Source: Apium graveolens
Taxonomy: Eukaryota; Streptophyta; Magnoliopsida; Apiales; Apiaceae
Reading direction: 5' to 3'
NCBI RefSeq assembly: GCF_009905375.1
Contig: NC_133647.1
Coordinates: forward strand, 175,583,939 to 175,647,938
Length of the DNA stretch: 64,000 nucleotides
In this document: positions 22,092 through 35,040 of the stretch, in pieces
Layout of the letters: each line of letters opens with the position of its first letter
Numbering within the stretch: position 1 is the stretch's first letter
Notes under the pieces: model-generated
Seen by the model: the letters and a program-made list of their open reading frames with translations, nothing else
The model's database searches: none
What the model was told of the DNA's origin: nothing
Translations under genes and position numbers: made by a program

Positions 22092-23626
22092 TGTTAGTGT
22101 TTGTGCCCTAGAGACAACACTGTTATGTTTATATTATGAAACATTTGGATTATTATTTATGATTTTAAGGATTATTCTTTAGTAATTTATTATATCTTTA
22201 TTTCCTGCGATAAAATGTTAGATTAATAAATATCCTTGGAATATGATATGTAAATCTGTATCTCTAAGTACGTGACTTAGAAATGAGATTATGAGAATAA
22301 TATTGATATTCATAAAGGTCCCTAGTCAAGTATTATTGTTAAGGGACGATAATAAATACGTTGAGACTAGTGTGTTTGTCGACTGATGATCACATCTCAT
22401 TGATCATAGGTATGGTGATACTAAAGTCAAAACACATGCACATGTATTAAATACATGGTGCTGGATTGACCCGTTGTGAGATACTACATGTTTAAAGTAT
22501 CATAAGTTAATCTCACAGTGATAATGATGTATTGGTCCTTTGACCTGAAATTATTATATTTCTATACGATAATTAATATATTTTGATACTATTGAAAGTT
22601 ATCCTTGACCGGGTAATAATAAAAGTAGACATTGGGTATATTATGAACCATATGAGAAATATGAATGATCTAGATGGGATTTAGCCCTCATTTATTAAAG
22701 GAGTGATATTATTGGCCTCTTGATTTAGTAAGTCTATAAAATGCATGGCCGTGCTCAAATAGTGATTTGTTTAATAGTTTACTCATTGATCAAGGAAAGA
22801 AGGATTAAACGCTTGTAGAGGATGACAGAATGCATGCCTCGAGTTTGATCTATAATATAAGGCTAAAAGGATTATATTACATTGTACATTATTCATGAAA
22901 GGTTTAATTGAATCACCAATTATTATTATTACTTGGTGAGCAATGATGTATTACTAGATGCCACTAATTGTTTATAATTTTATTATTAGAAAATAAAATT
23001 ATTGTCAACGTAATAATAACCTAAAGGGTCACACACAAAGAACGTTTAAAACATAGTGTTATTTATTATAAATTTAAATATTTTATTGTTAATTCGAATT
23101 TGATTATATAATTAATTAAGTGAGACTTGATTAATTGTATATATATTAGAATTCAAATTTAATAATAATATAAACCCAAAATCAGAATGGGTCCTTTTAA
23201 AAGCCCATTAAAATTAAGGTTAGGCCCAAATCCTCTCTCCCTATATATACATTAAGATGTATATTTTTAGGGTTTAGTTTGCACATCACGTTTTTTAGAA
23301 AACCCTAGCAGCTCTACATCTTAGAGAGGCTAGAGAGAGAGAGAGAGAGAAAAGAGGCAACCAAATCGGCTAGTACCGGCTCCGGTGATCGTTGGATGAT
23401 CGGGCGTTCGTGTGGATACCTTGGAGAGCAGATCTTCGAAAGGAGGGATGTTGTGTTGGTTCATCAAGATCTGTACATTCATCATAATCAGAAGGAAAGC
23501 TTTATTAAGGTAAATATCTAATCTCCGAATTAAATATTTTGTTTCGCATGGATCCTGCGTTTGGGGTTTCGTTTTTTCATATTTATTTTTGTTTTTCCCG
23601 CTGCGTTTATGCCACATATCCCAACA
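22092..23626 (+). repeat. 5' LTR of element C (1,535 bp)
   Basis: Starts TGTTAGTGTTTG, ends CCCAACA before the PBS. Contains TATATATA around 23242-23250 followed by a leader with TAGGGTTTAG, and a GA microsatellite at 23332-23351. Aligns with 29449-30999 and more distantly with the LTRs of D. Confidence 0.93.
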
Positions 23627-23627
23627 A

Positions 23628-23639
23628 TGACATCATAGC
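23628..23639 (+). other. Primer-binding site of element C
   Basis: TGACATCATAGC one base after the LTR. Relative to the initiator-tRNA-Met site it differs at three positions; element D has TGACATCAGAGC with two of the same differences, suggesting a family variant. Confidence 0.7.
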
Positions 23640-23692
23640 TACTTGCAAAATGTTTTAATTCGGTTGTATGTTTACAATTTTGATATAAGTGA

Positions 23693-23763
23693 GCATGTAT
23701 ATAATTTTTGGTGCATGTATATAATTTTTGGTGCATGTATATAATTTTTGGTGCATGTATATA
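23693..23763 (+). repeat. 20 bp tandem repeat in the C leader
   Basis: Three perfect copies plus a partial fourth of GCATGTATATAATTTTTGGT, about 65 bases after the PBS. The corresponding leader of D (about 33270-33400) lacks the array. Confidence 0.95.
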
Positions 23764-25460
23764 TATATGATATTCATGATGTATTTTATAATCATATGAT
23801 GGTTGTATGTATCTCTGTGTGAGTATACATGATATACTTTGTTTTTATTATGGAGATTGTACACGATACAATTTCTGAAAAAAGTTGAACAAATTTGGTG
23901 AAATCTGAGTCCAGTGTCCGATTTTTGCAAACGATATGTGTTTTCCGACTGAAATCGGGTCACTGAGCAAGACTGACATAGTCAGGTTCGCGTCTGTAAG
24001 CCAATAGATATCGTTACAAGCCTTGAAATAGTGACTTTTAGTTTTTAGAAAGTTGATTTTAATTTTTTGAATTTTGGTAAATATGTTGTGTTTGAGTATA
24101 TAGTCTGAACTATGATATGTGATACCATGTTAAGATTATAAGTATTTTGTTATGTGTTATGTGATATCATGATTCATGGTGTATGGTTATGACCTTAAGA
24201 CCCTTTAGTTAATGATTTTTTTATTTATGGTTTTGGTTTCTAAATACGACTAGCATGTAGTTTATTCTTTGTAATTCGTTTATCTCGAATGTAACTCGAG
24301 TTTTCTTATGTAAGTACAGTAGTATAGGTTGTTTTAATGTAATGTACTTCAAGGAGGTATGATCCAAGAGGAGAAGTAGCAATCGAGATAAGAAGAATGA
24401 AGTCTTGTAATTGTAATTGTATTTATATTATTCACCATAGATTGACCTTGATCCTTTTATTAGCTTGAAAGGATCACACAGGATAAAGGCCATAACCAAG
24501 CACGTTTACATACCGCACTTTACATATTGATGTATGAATGTATGTATAGAATAGCTAATGATGCATGCTTTAATTAGATTAATCATGCATGAATGTATGT
24601 ATTAGATACACCCATGCCATGCCTGCTAAATAAGATAAAATCTGTAGCAGCTCAAAATTTAAAATTTACAAACGATTATGAGATTCTCGTGTTTATGAAA
24701 TACGAAATGAAATATGAATCTTTTTTATTTCCGACATGGGGTGATTTTGTCAACAACAAGTTCATTAAACTTGTAAGGCTGTGGGTTTTAAGTGAGACCG
24801 ATGTGACTCCTCCACTACCTAGAAATAAAACCATTGACGAGTATTAATTTGAAGTATTTTATTCAAGGAAAAATTGGGAATCACTTTATGATTGGATCAT
24901 GATCGTTATAATACTAAAAAAACCCTAACATTTATATTAAGTTGTTTAGATGCCTTCCAATATGTCCAACGCGTTAACCCCTTGATCGATAAGGAGTGGG
25001 TTTGCCAAAGCGAAGTACTCCCATCTATCGTGGGACGACATGTTGAAGTATATGATACTTTTTAGACCTTTGGGTTTGACTTAACTAAGTTACCACAATA
25101 GGATTGTGAACTTAGAAGCATAGAGTTTGGTGTGATTTATTGGATAAATAAGAATAAATGTTGTTCCACTAAACTATCCAAGAGTTATATAGTTGATATA
25201 ATTGATAAATGTTGTCTACCTTATTGAATCATGTTTTAGGAGTAAAGCCAAAGCTGGACTAAAACGTTGTGAAATTTGGATCTTGGCTCACTAGAAAGTA
25301 TATAGAAGATATTATTTCCGAATTAATAGTTATGGCTATTAATTTGATAAAATAGTGGGAGATATATATTTTGAATATATAAAAATAATCACTTGAACAT
25401 AATTTAATAATTATCTGTAGACCAATTTATCTTATGCACTTAAACATTGTAGATATCAAA

Positions 25461-26330
25461 ATGGCAAACAATTCAAACAACTTCTCTGTGCGATCAGTCC
25501 TTGAGATGGACAAAAGCTGACAGGAACAAACTTCCTTGACTGGCAGAGGAACTTGAGGATTGTCCTCAAACAAGAGTGCAAGCTCTATGTAAATAATATC
25601 CCTCGCCCTGCACCTCTCCCTGAAGGAGCATCCTATGCTCAACATAATGTTTATCAGAAATATATCGATGATGACACGGATGTTGAATGTCTCATGTTAG
25701 CGACCATGAGTGTTGAACTTTAGAAACAACATGAGAATATGGATTCTTATGATATGATTGAGCACCTTAAATGTATATTTGAAGGAAAGGCTCGTCAGGA
25801 GAGGTTTGATACTTTCAAATCATTGTATGCATGTAAGCAGGGAGAACGTGATCCGGTTGGACCGCATGTTTTAAGAATGATAGGGTATATGAAGTACTTT
25901 GCCAAGTTGGGTGCCCCAATTGCTATGGAGCACCAGATTGATCTTATTTTGCAATCTTTAAACAACAACTACTCTCAATTTGTGTTGAATTACAATATGA
26001 ATGAGATAGATAAGAACCTCACCGAATTGTTGGCTATGTTGAAAACTGCTTAGACCAATGTTCAAAAGGCGTTCCCTGCTCCCATGTTGATGGTGAATAA
26101 AGGGAAGGCCAAAGGAAAGGGTAAATGGAAAGGCAAGAGGAAGATGTGATCTAAATCTAATGCCAATCCGAAACCTATTCCGACCAAGGCTTTGAAGCCT
26201 AAAGGTGGTGTTCCAAAGGTTGGTGATTGTCACTATTGCAAGAAATCAGGTCATTGGAAGAGGAACTGTCATGCTTATTTAGAGGATATGAAGAAGAAGA
26301 AGGCTGCTATTGTTGCTTCTGATTCAGGTA
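25461..26330 (+). pseudogene. Gag of element C
   Basis: Starts MANNSNNFSVRSVLEMDK, the usual N terminus of this copia group. A one-base change in the LTGTNFLDWQRNLRIVLKQE block shifts the frame near 25512. Further blocks: MIEHLKCIFEGKARQERFDT, VLRMIGYMKYFAKLGAPI, NEIDKNLTELLAMLKTA. Stops occur at about 25721, 26052 and 26147. The nucleocapsid CCHC knuckle CHYCKKSGHWKRNC is intact near 26230. Gag forms the cytoplasmic particle that holds the RNA. Confidence 0.9.
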
Positions 26331-27706
26331 TTTATATTATAGAAGTCAACTTGTCTACTTCTACATATTGGGTATTAGATACTGGATGTGGTTCTCATAT
26401 TTGTATAAATGTGCAGGAATTGCAAGGAAGTAGGACATTGACGAAAGGAGAAGTCGACCTACGAGTTGGCAATGGAGCAAAGGTTGCTGCTTTAGCTGTA
26501 GGGACTTATCATTTATCGTTTCCCACTGAGCTTGTTTTAGAACTAGATAAGTGTTTTTACGTGCCTGCGATTTGCAGAAACATTACTTCAGTTTCTTGTT
26601 TGGGCAAGAAAGGTTTTTCGTTTTTGATTCAGAATAATAGTTGTTCCTTTTCATTCAATAATGTTACCTATGGGGTTGCACGTTTGTTTAATGGTTTATA
26701 TGTTCTTGATTTAGATACTCCTGTCTATAATATAAATAATGATAATAAACGTATTAAGATGAAAGACTCAAATCAAACATACCTTTGGCATTGTCGTTTA
26801 GGTCACATAAATGAGAAACATATTTCCAAATTACATAAAGATGGTTACTTGGATAAGTTTGATTTTGAATCATACGAAGAATCCAAATATTGTCTCATTG
26901 CCAAAATGGCTAAAGCTCATTTTACCGGATAATGTGAAAGGGCCACCGAACGATTAGGACTTATACATAGTGATGTATGTGGTCCAATGCGTACGATGGC
27001 AAGAGGTGGCTTTTACTACTTCATTACATTTACTGACAATTTTAGTAGATATGGATATATGTATCTTTTGAAGAACAAATCTGATTCCATTGAAAAGTTC
27101 AAAGAATACAAGGCCGAAGTGGAAAAGCAAACAGGGGAAAGTATAAAAGTTCTACGATTAGATCATGGAGGAGAATACTTAAGCCTCGAGTTTAAAGGTT
27201 TCTTGAAGGAGTATGTCATTGTATCACAGCTTACTCATCACAGAATGCCTCAATAGAATGGAGTTTCTGAGAGGAGAAATTGTACGTTGTTGGACATGGT
27301 GCGATCGATGATGAGTCTAGCAGATCGTCCAATAAGTTTCTGGGGTTATGCTCTAGAAACGGCTGCATATACACTAAACCGAGTTCCAACTAAATCGGTT
27401 CAAAAGACTCCATATGAGATATGGACTGAGAAACGTCACAACATGTCTTTTATGAAAGTATGGGGATGTGAAGCATTTATGAAACGCTTGGTGTTTAACA
27501 AGCTAAGACCAAAATCAGATAAATGTTATTTTGTGGGATATCCTGAAGAAACTAAATGCTATAGTTTCTATAATTCTACCGAGAACAAAGTATTTGTTGC
27601 TCGAACCGCTGTATTTCTTGAAAGAGAGTTACTTTCCAAGAAAATTGGTGGGAGGACTATATATCTTGATGAAGATCAAGTTGTGCAAAATAACATTGAA
27701 CCATAG
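26331..27706 (+). pseudogene. Protease and integrase of element C
   Basis: The protease site YWVLDTGCGSH lies at about 26366, followed by a CFYVPAICRNITSVSCL region. The integrase zinc-binding part is YLWHCRLGHINEKHISKLH; one of its cysteines is lost (YEESKYC). The catalytic acids are visible in LIHSDVCGPM, LRLDHGGEYLS and NGVSERRN. Stops: TAA at about 26930 before the core, and TAG near 27254 where the family has Trp (QWNG). The end of integrase (NKVFVARTAVFLERE) leads to a stop at about 27704. The protein would cut and insert element cDNA. Confidence 0.92.
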
Positions 27707-29428
27707 TTGGAAAGTGGGCAGGAAGTACATCAAGATGTTCCTGCTCGGGAAACACAGGTTGTTCGTAGATCTAGTAGGGCTCGTCATGAGCCGAAGAGAT
27801 ATTATGGATTTCTCTTGACTCAAGATGATGATGTAATGCTCATAGATAATGATGGGCCTCTCACCTACCAAGAACCTATGAACAGTACAGACTCCGAGAG
27901 ATGGCTAGAGGTCATGAAATCCGAGATGGAATCCATGTATCAAAATAAAGTATGGACTTTAGTTGATTCGCCTGAAGGGGTAAAACCTATAGGGTGCAAG
28001 TGGGTTTTCAAGAAGAAAACTGACATGGATGGTAAAGTACAGACCTATAAAGTGCGACTAATGGCAAAAGGTTTCAAACAAATTCATGGTATAGACTATG
28101 ATGAGACCTTTTCACCAGTTGCTATGGTCAAGTCCATCAGGATTTTGCTAGCAATAACTGCCTACTACGACTATGAGATTTGGCAAATGGATGACAAAAC
28201 CGCTTTCTTAAATGGGAGCCTTGAAGAGGATGTATACATGATATAACCTGAGGGTTTTATCGATCCCAAGTTTGCTAAGATGGTCTGTAAGTTGCTTTGA
28301 TCTATTTATGGATTGAAGCAAGCCTCAAGGAGATGTAATCGTCATTTTGATGAAATAATCAAAGAATTTGGCTTTATTCAAAATGAAGATGAACCATGTG
28401 TTTACAAGAAGGTTAGTAGGAGCCATGTAGCATTCCTAGTACTATATGTAGATGACATATGACTAATAGGGAATGACATACCTTCTCTACAGGTTGTTAA
28501 GACTTGGTTGGGAAATAGTTTCTCGATGAATGACTTAGGCGATGCTACCTATATATTAGGGATCAAGATCTATAGAGATAGATCAAGGAAATTAATAGGC
28601 CTAAGTCAGAGTACATATATTGATAAAGTATTGCCTCATTTTAGGATGCAAGAGGCAAAAAGAGGATATGTCCCAATGTCTCACGGGATATTGATCTCAA
28701 AAGACAACTGCCCTAAATCATTAGATGATAAGGGCCGTATGAGAAAAATTCCATATGCTTCGGCAATTGGATCTATAATGTATGCGATGATATGTACTCG
28801 TCCTGATGTTTCTTATTCCTTGAGCATGACGAGCAGATAACAATCAAATCTAGGTGAGGGTCACTGGACAACTGTCAAGAATATTCTAAAGTACTTGAAG
28901 AGGACTAAAGATTCATTCTTGGTGTATGGAGGAGATGAGAAGCTGGTTGTAAAGGGTTACACTGACGCCAGCTTCCAGACATATATAGATGATTAATTAT
29001 CTCAATCAGGTTTTGTGTTATGCCTTAATGGAGGTGCTGTAAGCTGGAAGAGTTCAAAGTAAGAGACAATAGATGATTCTACAATGGAAGCTGAGTATAT
29101 TGCTGCCAGTGAAGCAGCCAAGGAGGCTGTTTGGATACAAAAATTTATAACGGGACTTGGTGTGGTTCCATCGATCACAGATCTAGTTGATCTTTACTAT
29201 GATAATAATGGAGCTATTGCGTAGGCTAAAGAACCAAGGTCCCATTCCCGGGAAAAGCATATACTTAGAAGATATCACCTTCTTCGATAGATTAATGAAA
29301 GAGGAGATATACATATATGTAAAGTGCATACTGATGATAATGTTGCAGACCCAATGACTAAGGTTTTGTCGCAGCAAAAGCACGAAGGTCATACTAGTTT
29401 CATGGGTATTAGATACATGGGTGATTGA
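27707..29428 (+). pseudogene. Reverse transcriptase and RNase H of element C
   Basis: RT motifs: PEGVKPIGCKWVFKKKTDMD, YDETFSPVAMVKSIRILLAI, MDDKTAFLNGSLEEDVYM, SIYGLKQASR and the catalytic FLVLYVDDI. RNase H motifs: VKGYTDASFQ and DSTMEAEYIAASEA. The C terminus (KVHTDDNVADPMTK to YMGD) ends at 29428, ten bases before the PPT. At least eight stops interrupt the frame (for example YMI-stop-PEGF and IA-stop-AKEPR), most of them one transition from Gln or Arg codons. Dead copy. Confidence 0.92.
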
Positions 29429-29437
29429 CTCTAGTGT

Positions 29438-29448
29438 AAGTGGGAGAT
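29438..29448 (+). other. Polypurine tract of element C
   Basis: AAGTGGGAGAT immediately before the 3' LTR. Element D has the identical tract at 50457-50467. Confidence 0.85.
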
Positions 29449-30687
29449 TGTTAGTGTTTGTGCCCTAGAGACAACACTATTATATTTATATTATGAAACA
29501 TTTGGATTATTAATTATGATTTTAATGATTATTCTTTGGTAATTTATTATATCTTTATTTTATGCGATAAAATGTTAGATTAATAAATATCCTTAGAATA
29601 TGATATGTAAATCTGTATCTCTAAGTACGTGACTTAGAAATGAGATAATGAGAATAGTATTGATATTCCTAAAGGTCCCTAGTCAAGTATTATTGTTAAG
29701 GGACGATAATAAATAAGTTGAGACTAGTGTGTTTGTCGACTGATGATCACATCTCATTGATCATGGGTATGGTGATACTAAAGTCAAAACACAGGCGCAT
29801 GTATTAAATACATGGTGCTGGATTGACTTGTTGTGAGATACTACATGTTTAAAGTGTCATAAGTTAATCTCACAGTGATAATGATATATTGGTCCTTTGA
29901 CCAGAAATCATTCTATTTCTATACGATAATTAATATACTTTGATAATAATGAAAGTTATCCTTGACAGGGTAATAATAAAAGTAGACATTGGGTATATTA
30001 TGAATCATATGAGATATATGAATGATCTAGATGGTATTTAGCCCTCCTTTATTAAAGAATTGATATTATTGGCCTCTTGATTGAATAAGGCTATAAAATG
30101 CATGGTTGTGCTCAAATAGTGATTTGTTTAATAGTTTACTCATTGATCAAGGAAAGAAGGATTAAACGCTTGCAGAGGATGACAGAATGCATGCCTCGAG
30201 TTTGATCTATAATATAAGGCTAAAAGGATTATATTACATTGTACATTATTCATGAAAGGTTTAATTGAATCACCAATTATTATTATTACTTGGTGAGCAA
30301 TTATGTATTACTAGATGCCACTAATTGTTTATAATTTTATTATTAGAAAATAAAATTATTGCCAACGTAATAATAACCTAAAGGGTCACACACAAAGAAT
30401 GTTTAAAACAAAGTGTTATTTAGATTATGAATTTAAATATTTTATTATTAATTTGAACTTAATTATATAATTAATTAAGTGAGACTCGATTATTTGTATA
30501 TATATTAGAATTCGAATTTAAAAATAATATAAACCCAAAATCAGAATGGGTCATTTTAGAAGCCCATTAAAATTAGGTTTAGGCCAAAATCCTCTCTCCC
30601 TATATATACATTAAGATGTATATTTTTAGGGTTTAGTTGACACATCACGTTTTTTAGAAAACCCTAGTAGCTCTACATCTTAGAGAG

Positions 30688-30727
<40 letters not shown>

Positions 30728-30999
30728 AGGCAACCAAATCGGCTAGTACCGGCTCCGGTGATTGTTGGACGATCGGGCGTTCGTGTGGATACCTTGGAGA
30801 GCAGATCTTCGAAAGGAGGGCTGCTGTGTTGGTTCATCAAGATCTGTACATTCATCACAATCGAAAGGAAAGCTTTATTAAGGTAAACATCTAATCTCCG
30901 AATTAAATGTCTTGTTTCACATGGATCCTGCATTTGGGGTTTCATTTTTTCATATTTATTTTTGTTTTTTCCGTTGCGTTTGTGCCACGAATCCCAATA
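29449..30999 (+). repeat. 3' LTR of element C (1,551 bp)
   Basis: Aligns over its length with 22092-23626. It is longer mainly because the GA microsatellite at 30690-30722 is expanded to about 16 units, versus about 10 at 23332-23351. Its terminal CA is TA. Confidence 0.93.
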
Positions 31000-31004
31000 G
31001 TAGT

Positions 31005-31662
31005 CTCTCCCCATCTAGATATGGTGTCTGGGTGGTGAGCATGGTTTCTTGAACTATGTCACTTGAAGTTGGCAACACTTGAGGATTAGATTCAAGTGTC
31101 TCATTATAGGAAGAAGAGATTTTAGATAGAAGATTTTGAATTTCAATATTGAGTGTTGGCAGATCCCCCTAAATGGATGAGGGAGCTTGAAGGGATGTGC
31201 TCTCCTTGTGTATGCCATCCTTATTTCTCTTTTCATACACTTGAATTTGTTCAAGTGATGGTTGTGCAAACTCATTACATGGTGCACTAGGGAGAATGCT
31301 CTTTTCAATAGACACCCTGTTGAGAGGATGCCCCTAGAGTCTGTTTTTGTCCCTATGTTACGACTACATCCTTTTGAGAGGATGCATAGGTGGCTTTAGT
31401 GGTCAACTCTAAGTTTTTAGCCTTCTTTGGTTTCTTTTTGACCAAGAGTGACTCGTAGTTTGTTCCTCACCACTCTCATTTATGATTGTTAGGTTTGCAT
31501 ACTTTCTCTTTTTTTACTCATTTCACCCTTTTGAGAGGATGAAGTGGTTGACTTCCTAGCTTCTAGTGGTATAGAAACAGTGGTCTCGTCTTGGGAAGGC
31601 CCCCGTTGGTTGTTCTGTGTTTATACTTCTAAAGGTTTAGGGACCATTACTTTACTAGATTG
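31005..31662 (-). pseudogene. Middle piece of the large accessory ORF (element H)
   Basis: A 658-base remnant isolated between insertions C and D. Readable minus-strand stretches: SSKVMVPKPLE next to D, a Ser/Lys-rich QKGEMSKKREY stretch, and a segment ending in PYLDGERL at C. Several stops are present. It shares the phrase type SSQKD...SSQQG with the minus strand of 60728-60840 in element F, so both elements carried the same kind of ORF. Removing D plus one GATTG copy, and C plus one GTAGT copy, restores one continuous frame with the flanking pieces. Confidence 0.7.
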
Positions 31663-33223
31663 TGTTAGTGTTTGTGCCCTCAAGATAATACTATGATGTT
31701 CTAGTTTAAGACATTTAGATTTATTTATGTTTATGTTCTATCGATTATTCCCTTTATAATTTATTAATTCTTAATTTACTGTGATATAAATGTTAGATTA
31801 ATAAATGTCCTTGGAATATGATATGCAATTTTATACCTCTAAATACGTGACTTAGAAATAAGATTATAAGAATACTATCAATATTCCTAAAGGTCCCTAG
31901 TCAAGTATAATTATTAAGGGACAATAATAATAATGCATTAAGACTGGTGTGTTTGTTGACTGATGATCACACCTCATTGATCATAGGTATAGTGATACTA
32001 AAATAAAAAACACAGGTAGATGTATATGTAGATGGTGCTGGACAGACCCAATGTGAGATTCTACATGTATGTTGTGTCATAAGTAATTTTCACTGTGATA
32101 ATGATGTAATGGTCCTTAGACTTAAAATCATTATATTTTTATACGAGAATTAATGTACTTTGATTACATTAAAATTTACCTTTTAGCGGGTAATGATAAA
32201 AGTGTATTTCGGGTATATTATAAATCGTATGAGAAATATGAATGATCTAGAATAAATTTAACCCTCTTAATTTTAGGAGTGATATTATTGGCCTCTTGTG
32301 TGAGCTAGACTATGAAATGAGTGGTCATGCTCAAATGTTGATTTGATATGATAGTCTACTTATTGATCAAGGAAAACTGGATTAAACATTGATGAGGATG
32401 ACACATTACATGTCTCTAATTTAATCTATAATATGTGGTTAAAGGGATTATATTACATTGTACATTATTCACGAAAGGTTTAATCGATCACCGATTTAAT
32501 TATTATTACTTGGGTAGCAATGATGTATTACTAGATGTCGCTCATTGCTTATGATTTTAAATTAGATTTAAAATTCGTTGCCAACGTAATAATAACCTAT
32601 AGGGTCACACACAAAGAATGCTTAAAGGATTATTTAATTTAAATTGGATTTAAATCATATTAAAGTAATTCGAATTATTTATAATATTAATTAAGTATGA
32701 CTTAATTAATTAAATAAATATTGATATTCGAATTTACTAATATTAATTATAAAATTCAGTTGTTAAATAATTAAGTGTGACTTAATCATTATACAAATAA
32801 CAATTTCGAATTAATAACAACTCCTAATTAGTTAAGAGTTATAATTATTTTTCTACTCACTATATAATATCTATTGTGTGGCTAATTTTGTGTGCAAGAC
32901 TTTTACTAAAACCCTAGCCACCAAGAGAGAAGATGGAGAGAGCAAGAAGAAATAAGTTTGTGCTAGTACACATCCAATCCTTGAGTTCAAGCATTCGTGT
33001 GGATACCGATAAAGCGTATATCGCGAAAGCGGGATGCGTGGTGATTGAACAATCTCTGGATCTCCATTATTCAACCAATTTGTTAAACTTCTTAAGGTAA
33101 ACAATCTGATCTATGAACTAAATATCTATTTTTCGTATAGATCATGCGGTGGGTTTCGAAAATTCTGGTTTCTCACGTTTTTAATTACTGTTTCCGTTGC
33201 GTTTATGTGCTCGAAACCCATCA
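31663..33223 (+). repeat. 5' LTR of element D (1,561 bp)
   Basis: Starts TGTTAGTGTTTG, ends AACCCATCA. Aligns with 50468-52018 and, with more divergence, with the LTRs of C. A TATA-like CTATATAATATC lies around 32861-32871. Confidence 0.9.
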
Positions 33224-33224
33224 A

Positions 33225-33236
33225 TGACATCAGAGC
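33225..33236 (+). other. Primer-binding site of element D
   Basis: TGACATCAGAGC one base after the LTR, two mismatches to the canonical initiator-tRNA-Met site. Confidence 0.8.
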
Positions 33237-35040
33237 TACTTGCGAAAAGTGTTTAATTCATTTATATGGTTACTGGTTTTATGATGATAACATGTATACA
33301 ATATTCCATGACTGTTATGTATGCGATTTTGTATATTTTACATGTTGTTATGTTTATATATGCGTATGTATGTATATGTTTCGAATATATGATATTCATG
33401 AGAGTTTTATAATCATATAATGATTATATAATATGTATATATACATGTTTTGTATTTGTTCTTATTATATGAATCGTATTTGATACAATTCTGAATCGGA
33501 TGCAGCGGATTTGCTGAAATCTGGATCTGGTGTCCAATTTTGGCAAACGAATATGCTATTTCATATGGAATCGAGCGTCTGAACGAAACCAATAGATAAA
33601 GATATCAGCAACTGATCTGTAAGGCGTTTGACGTCGTTTAGACCCTGTCATTTTCGATTCAATGTTATCAGATTTAATTTCAAATTTTCTAATTTTTTCT
33701 ATATTTGGTTTTTATGATTAGATCATGATGGGTATGATATGTTAAGATCAGATTATGTGTTCTAACATGTTATTATGTGTTAATTGAGCATGGTGGATGG
33801 TTATGGCTTATGAACTTAAGTTAATGGTTTTGTTTTTTTAAATACGGCTTGCATGTCGTTGGATCTTGTAATTATTAAATCTCGAATGTAACTCGAGTTC
33901 TTCTTGTAAGTACATTAGATTAGTTTTTAAGTAAGGGTAATCCCATATGGAGGCCATCCAAGGAAGCAATACAAGAAAAAAGACATGTAATAGTTAGCTT
34001 GTATTTATTTTTTACCTTAGATTGACCTAGATCTTTGTCATTAGCTTGATGAAGATCACATAGGATGAAGCCATAACCAACCACATTAATTTATCGTACT
34101 TTATATATATATGCTCATATGATGAATGTACGTGTATAGTAGTTTATAAAGATGCATGCTTAAATAGATAAGGATATATGTATTAAATACGACACCCATG
34201 CCATGCTTGCTAAACAAGATAAAATCAGTAACGACTCAAGATTTTATAATGAACAAACGATTATGAGATTCTCGTGTTTATAAAACACAGAATAAAATAC
34301 AAATTTTCTTTGTTTCTGACATGGGGCGATTTTGTCAAAAGTAAGTTCATTGAACTTGTAAGGTTGTTGGTTTTAAGCGAGACCGTTGTGACTCCCTCAC
34401 TACCTGGAAATCAAACCATTGATGAATATTGAATTGAAGTATTTTATTAAAGGAAAATTAGGAATCTCTTTATGATAGGATCATTATCGTTTTAAAATTA
34501 ACAAAACCCTAAAGTTAATATTAAGTTGATCAGATTCCTTCCAATGAGTCCAATGCGTTAACCTCTAGATCGACAAGGAATGGGTTTGCCAAAACGAAGT
34601 ACTCCCATCTATCGTGGGAGATGTGTTGAAGTATATTGATACTTTTTGACTATTGGGTTTGACTTAAATAAGTTACCACAATAGGATTGTGAACTTAGAG
34701 GCATAGAGTTTGGCGAGATTTATTAGATAAATATGAACAAATGTTGTTCCATCAAGCTATCCAAGAGATATATAGTTGATATAATTAACAAATGTTGTAT
34801 ACCAAAATAATCATGTTTAGGAGAAAAGCCAAAGCTGACCTAACGCATGGTGAAATATGGATCTTGGCTCACTAGAAAGGATATAGAAGATATTTTTTCT
34901 GAATTAATAGTTAGGGCTATTGATTTGATAAAAATAGTGGGAGATATATATTGTGAATATATATATATATATGAATAATCACTTGAACATAATTTAATTG
35001 TCATATGTAGACTGAGTCATTTTATGCACTTTAATATTGT

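Larger units (their letters stand above)
23627..25460 (+). other. Long untranslated leader of element C
   Basis: About 1.8 kb between PBS and gag. It includes a 20 bp tandem repeat (23693-23763) and otherwise only short random ORFs. The region aligns with the leader of D (33224-35050), which shows it belongs to the family. No conserved protein-coding frame is seen between the two copies. Confidence 0.75.
22092..30999 (+). mobile_element. Ty1/copia element C (Tork/Angela-like), complete structure
   Basis: LTRs 22092-23626 and 29449-30999, PBS 23628-23639, gag-pol 25461-29428, PPT 29438-29448. Flanked by perfect 5 bp duplications GTAGT (22087-22091 and 31000-31004), showing integrase-mediated insertion. 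It lies opposite in direction to the aORF it interrupts. The LTR pair shows seven differences in its first 120 bases, so it is not recent. The 3' LTR ends AATA instead of AACA. The order PR-IN-RT-RNaseH marks copia. The long LTR and pol motifs fit the Tork/Angela group; clade-level call is moderate. Confidence 0.93.

Noticed and set aside
23332..23351. GA microsatellites at 23332-23351 and 30690-30722 as possible GAGA regulatory elements
   Set aside because: Length differs between the two LTRs of one element; simple slippage explains it.
24593..24847. 84-codon plus-strand ORF in the leader of C
   Set aside because: The aligned leader of D has stops and indels in this frame; family-level conservation looks like non-coding leader.
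33205..33420. Plus-strand ORF after the D primer-binding site
   Set aside because: Low-complexity AT-rich leader; the aligned sequence in C has no such frame.
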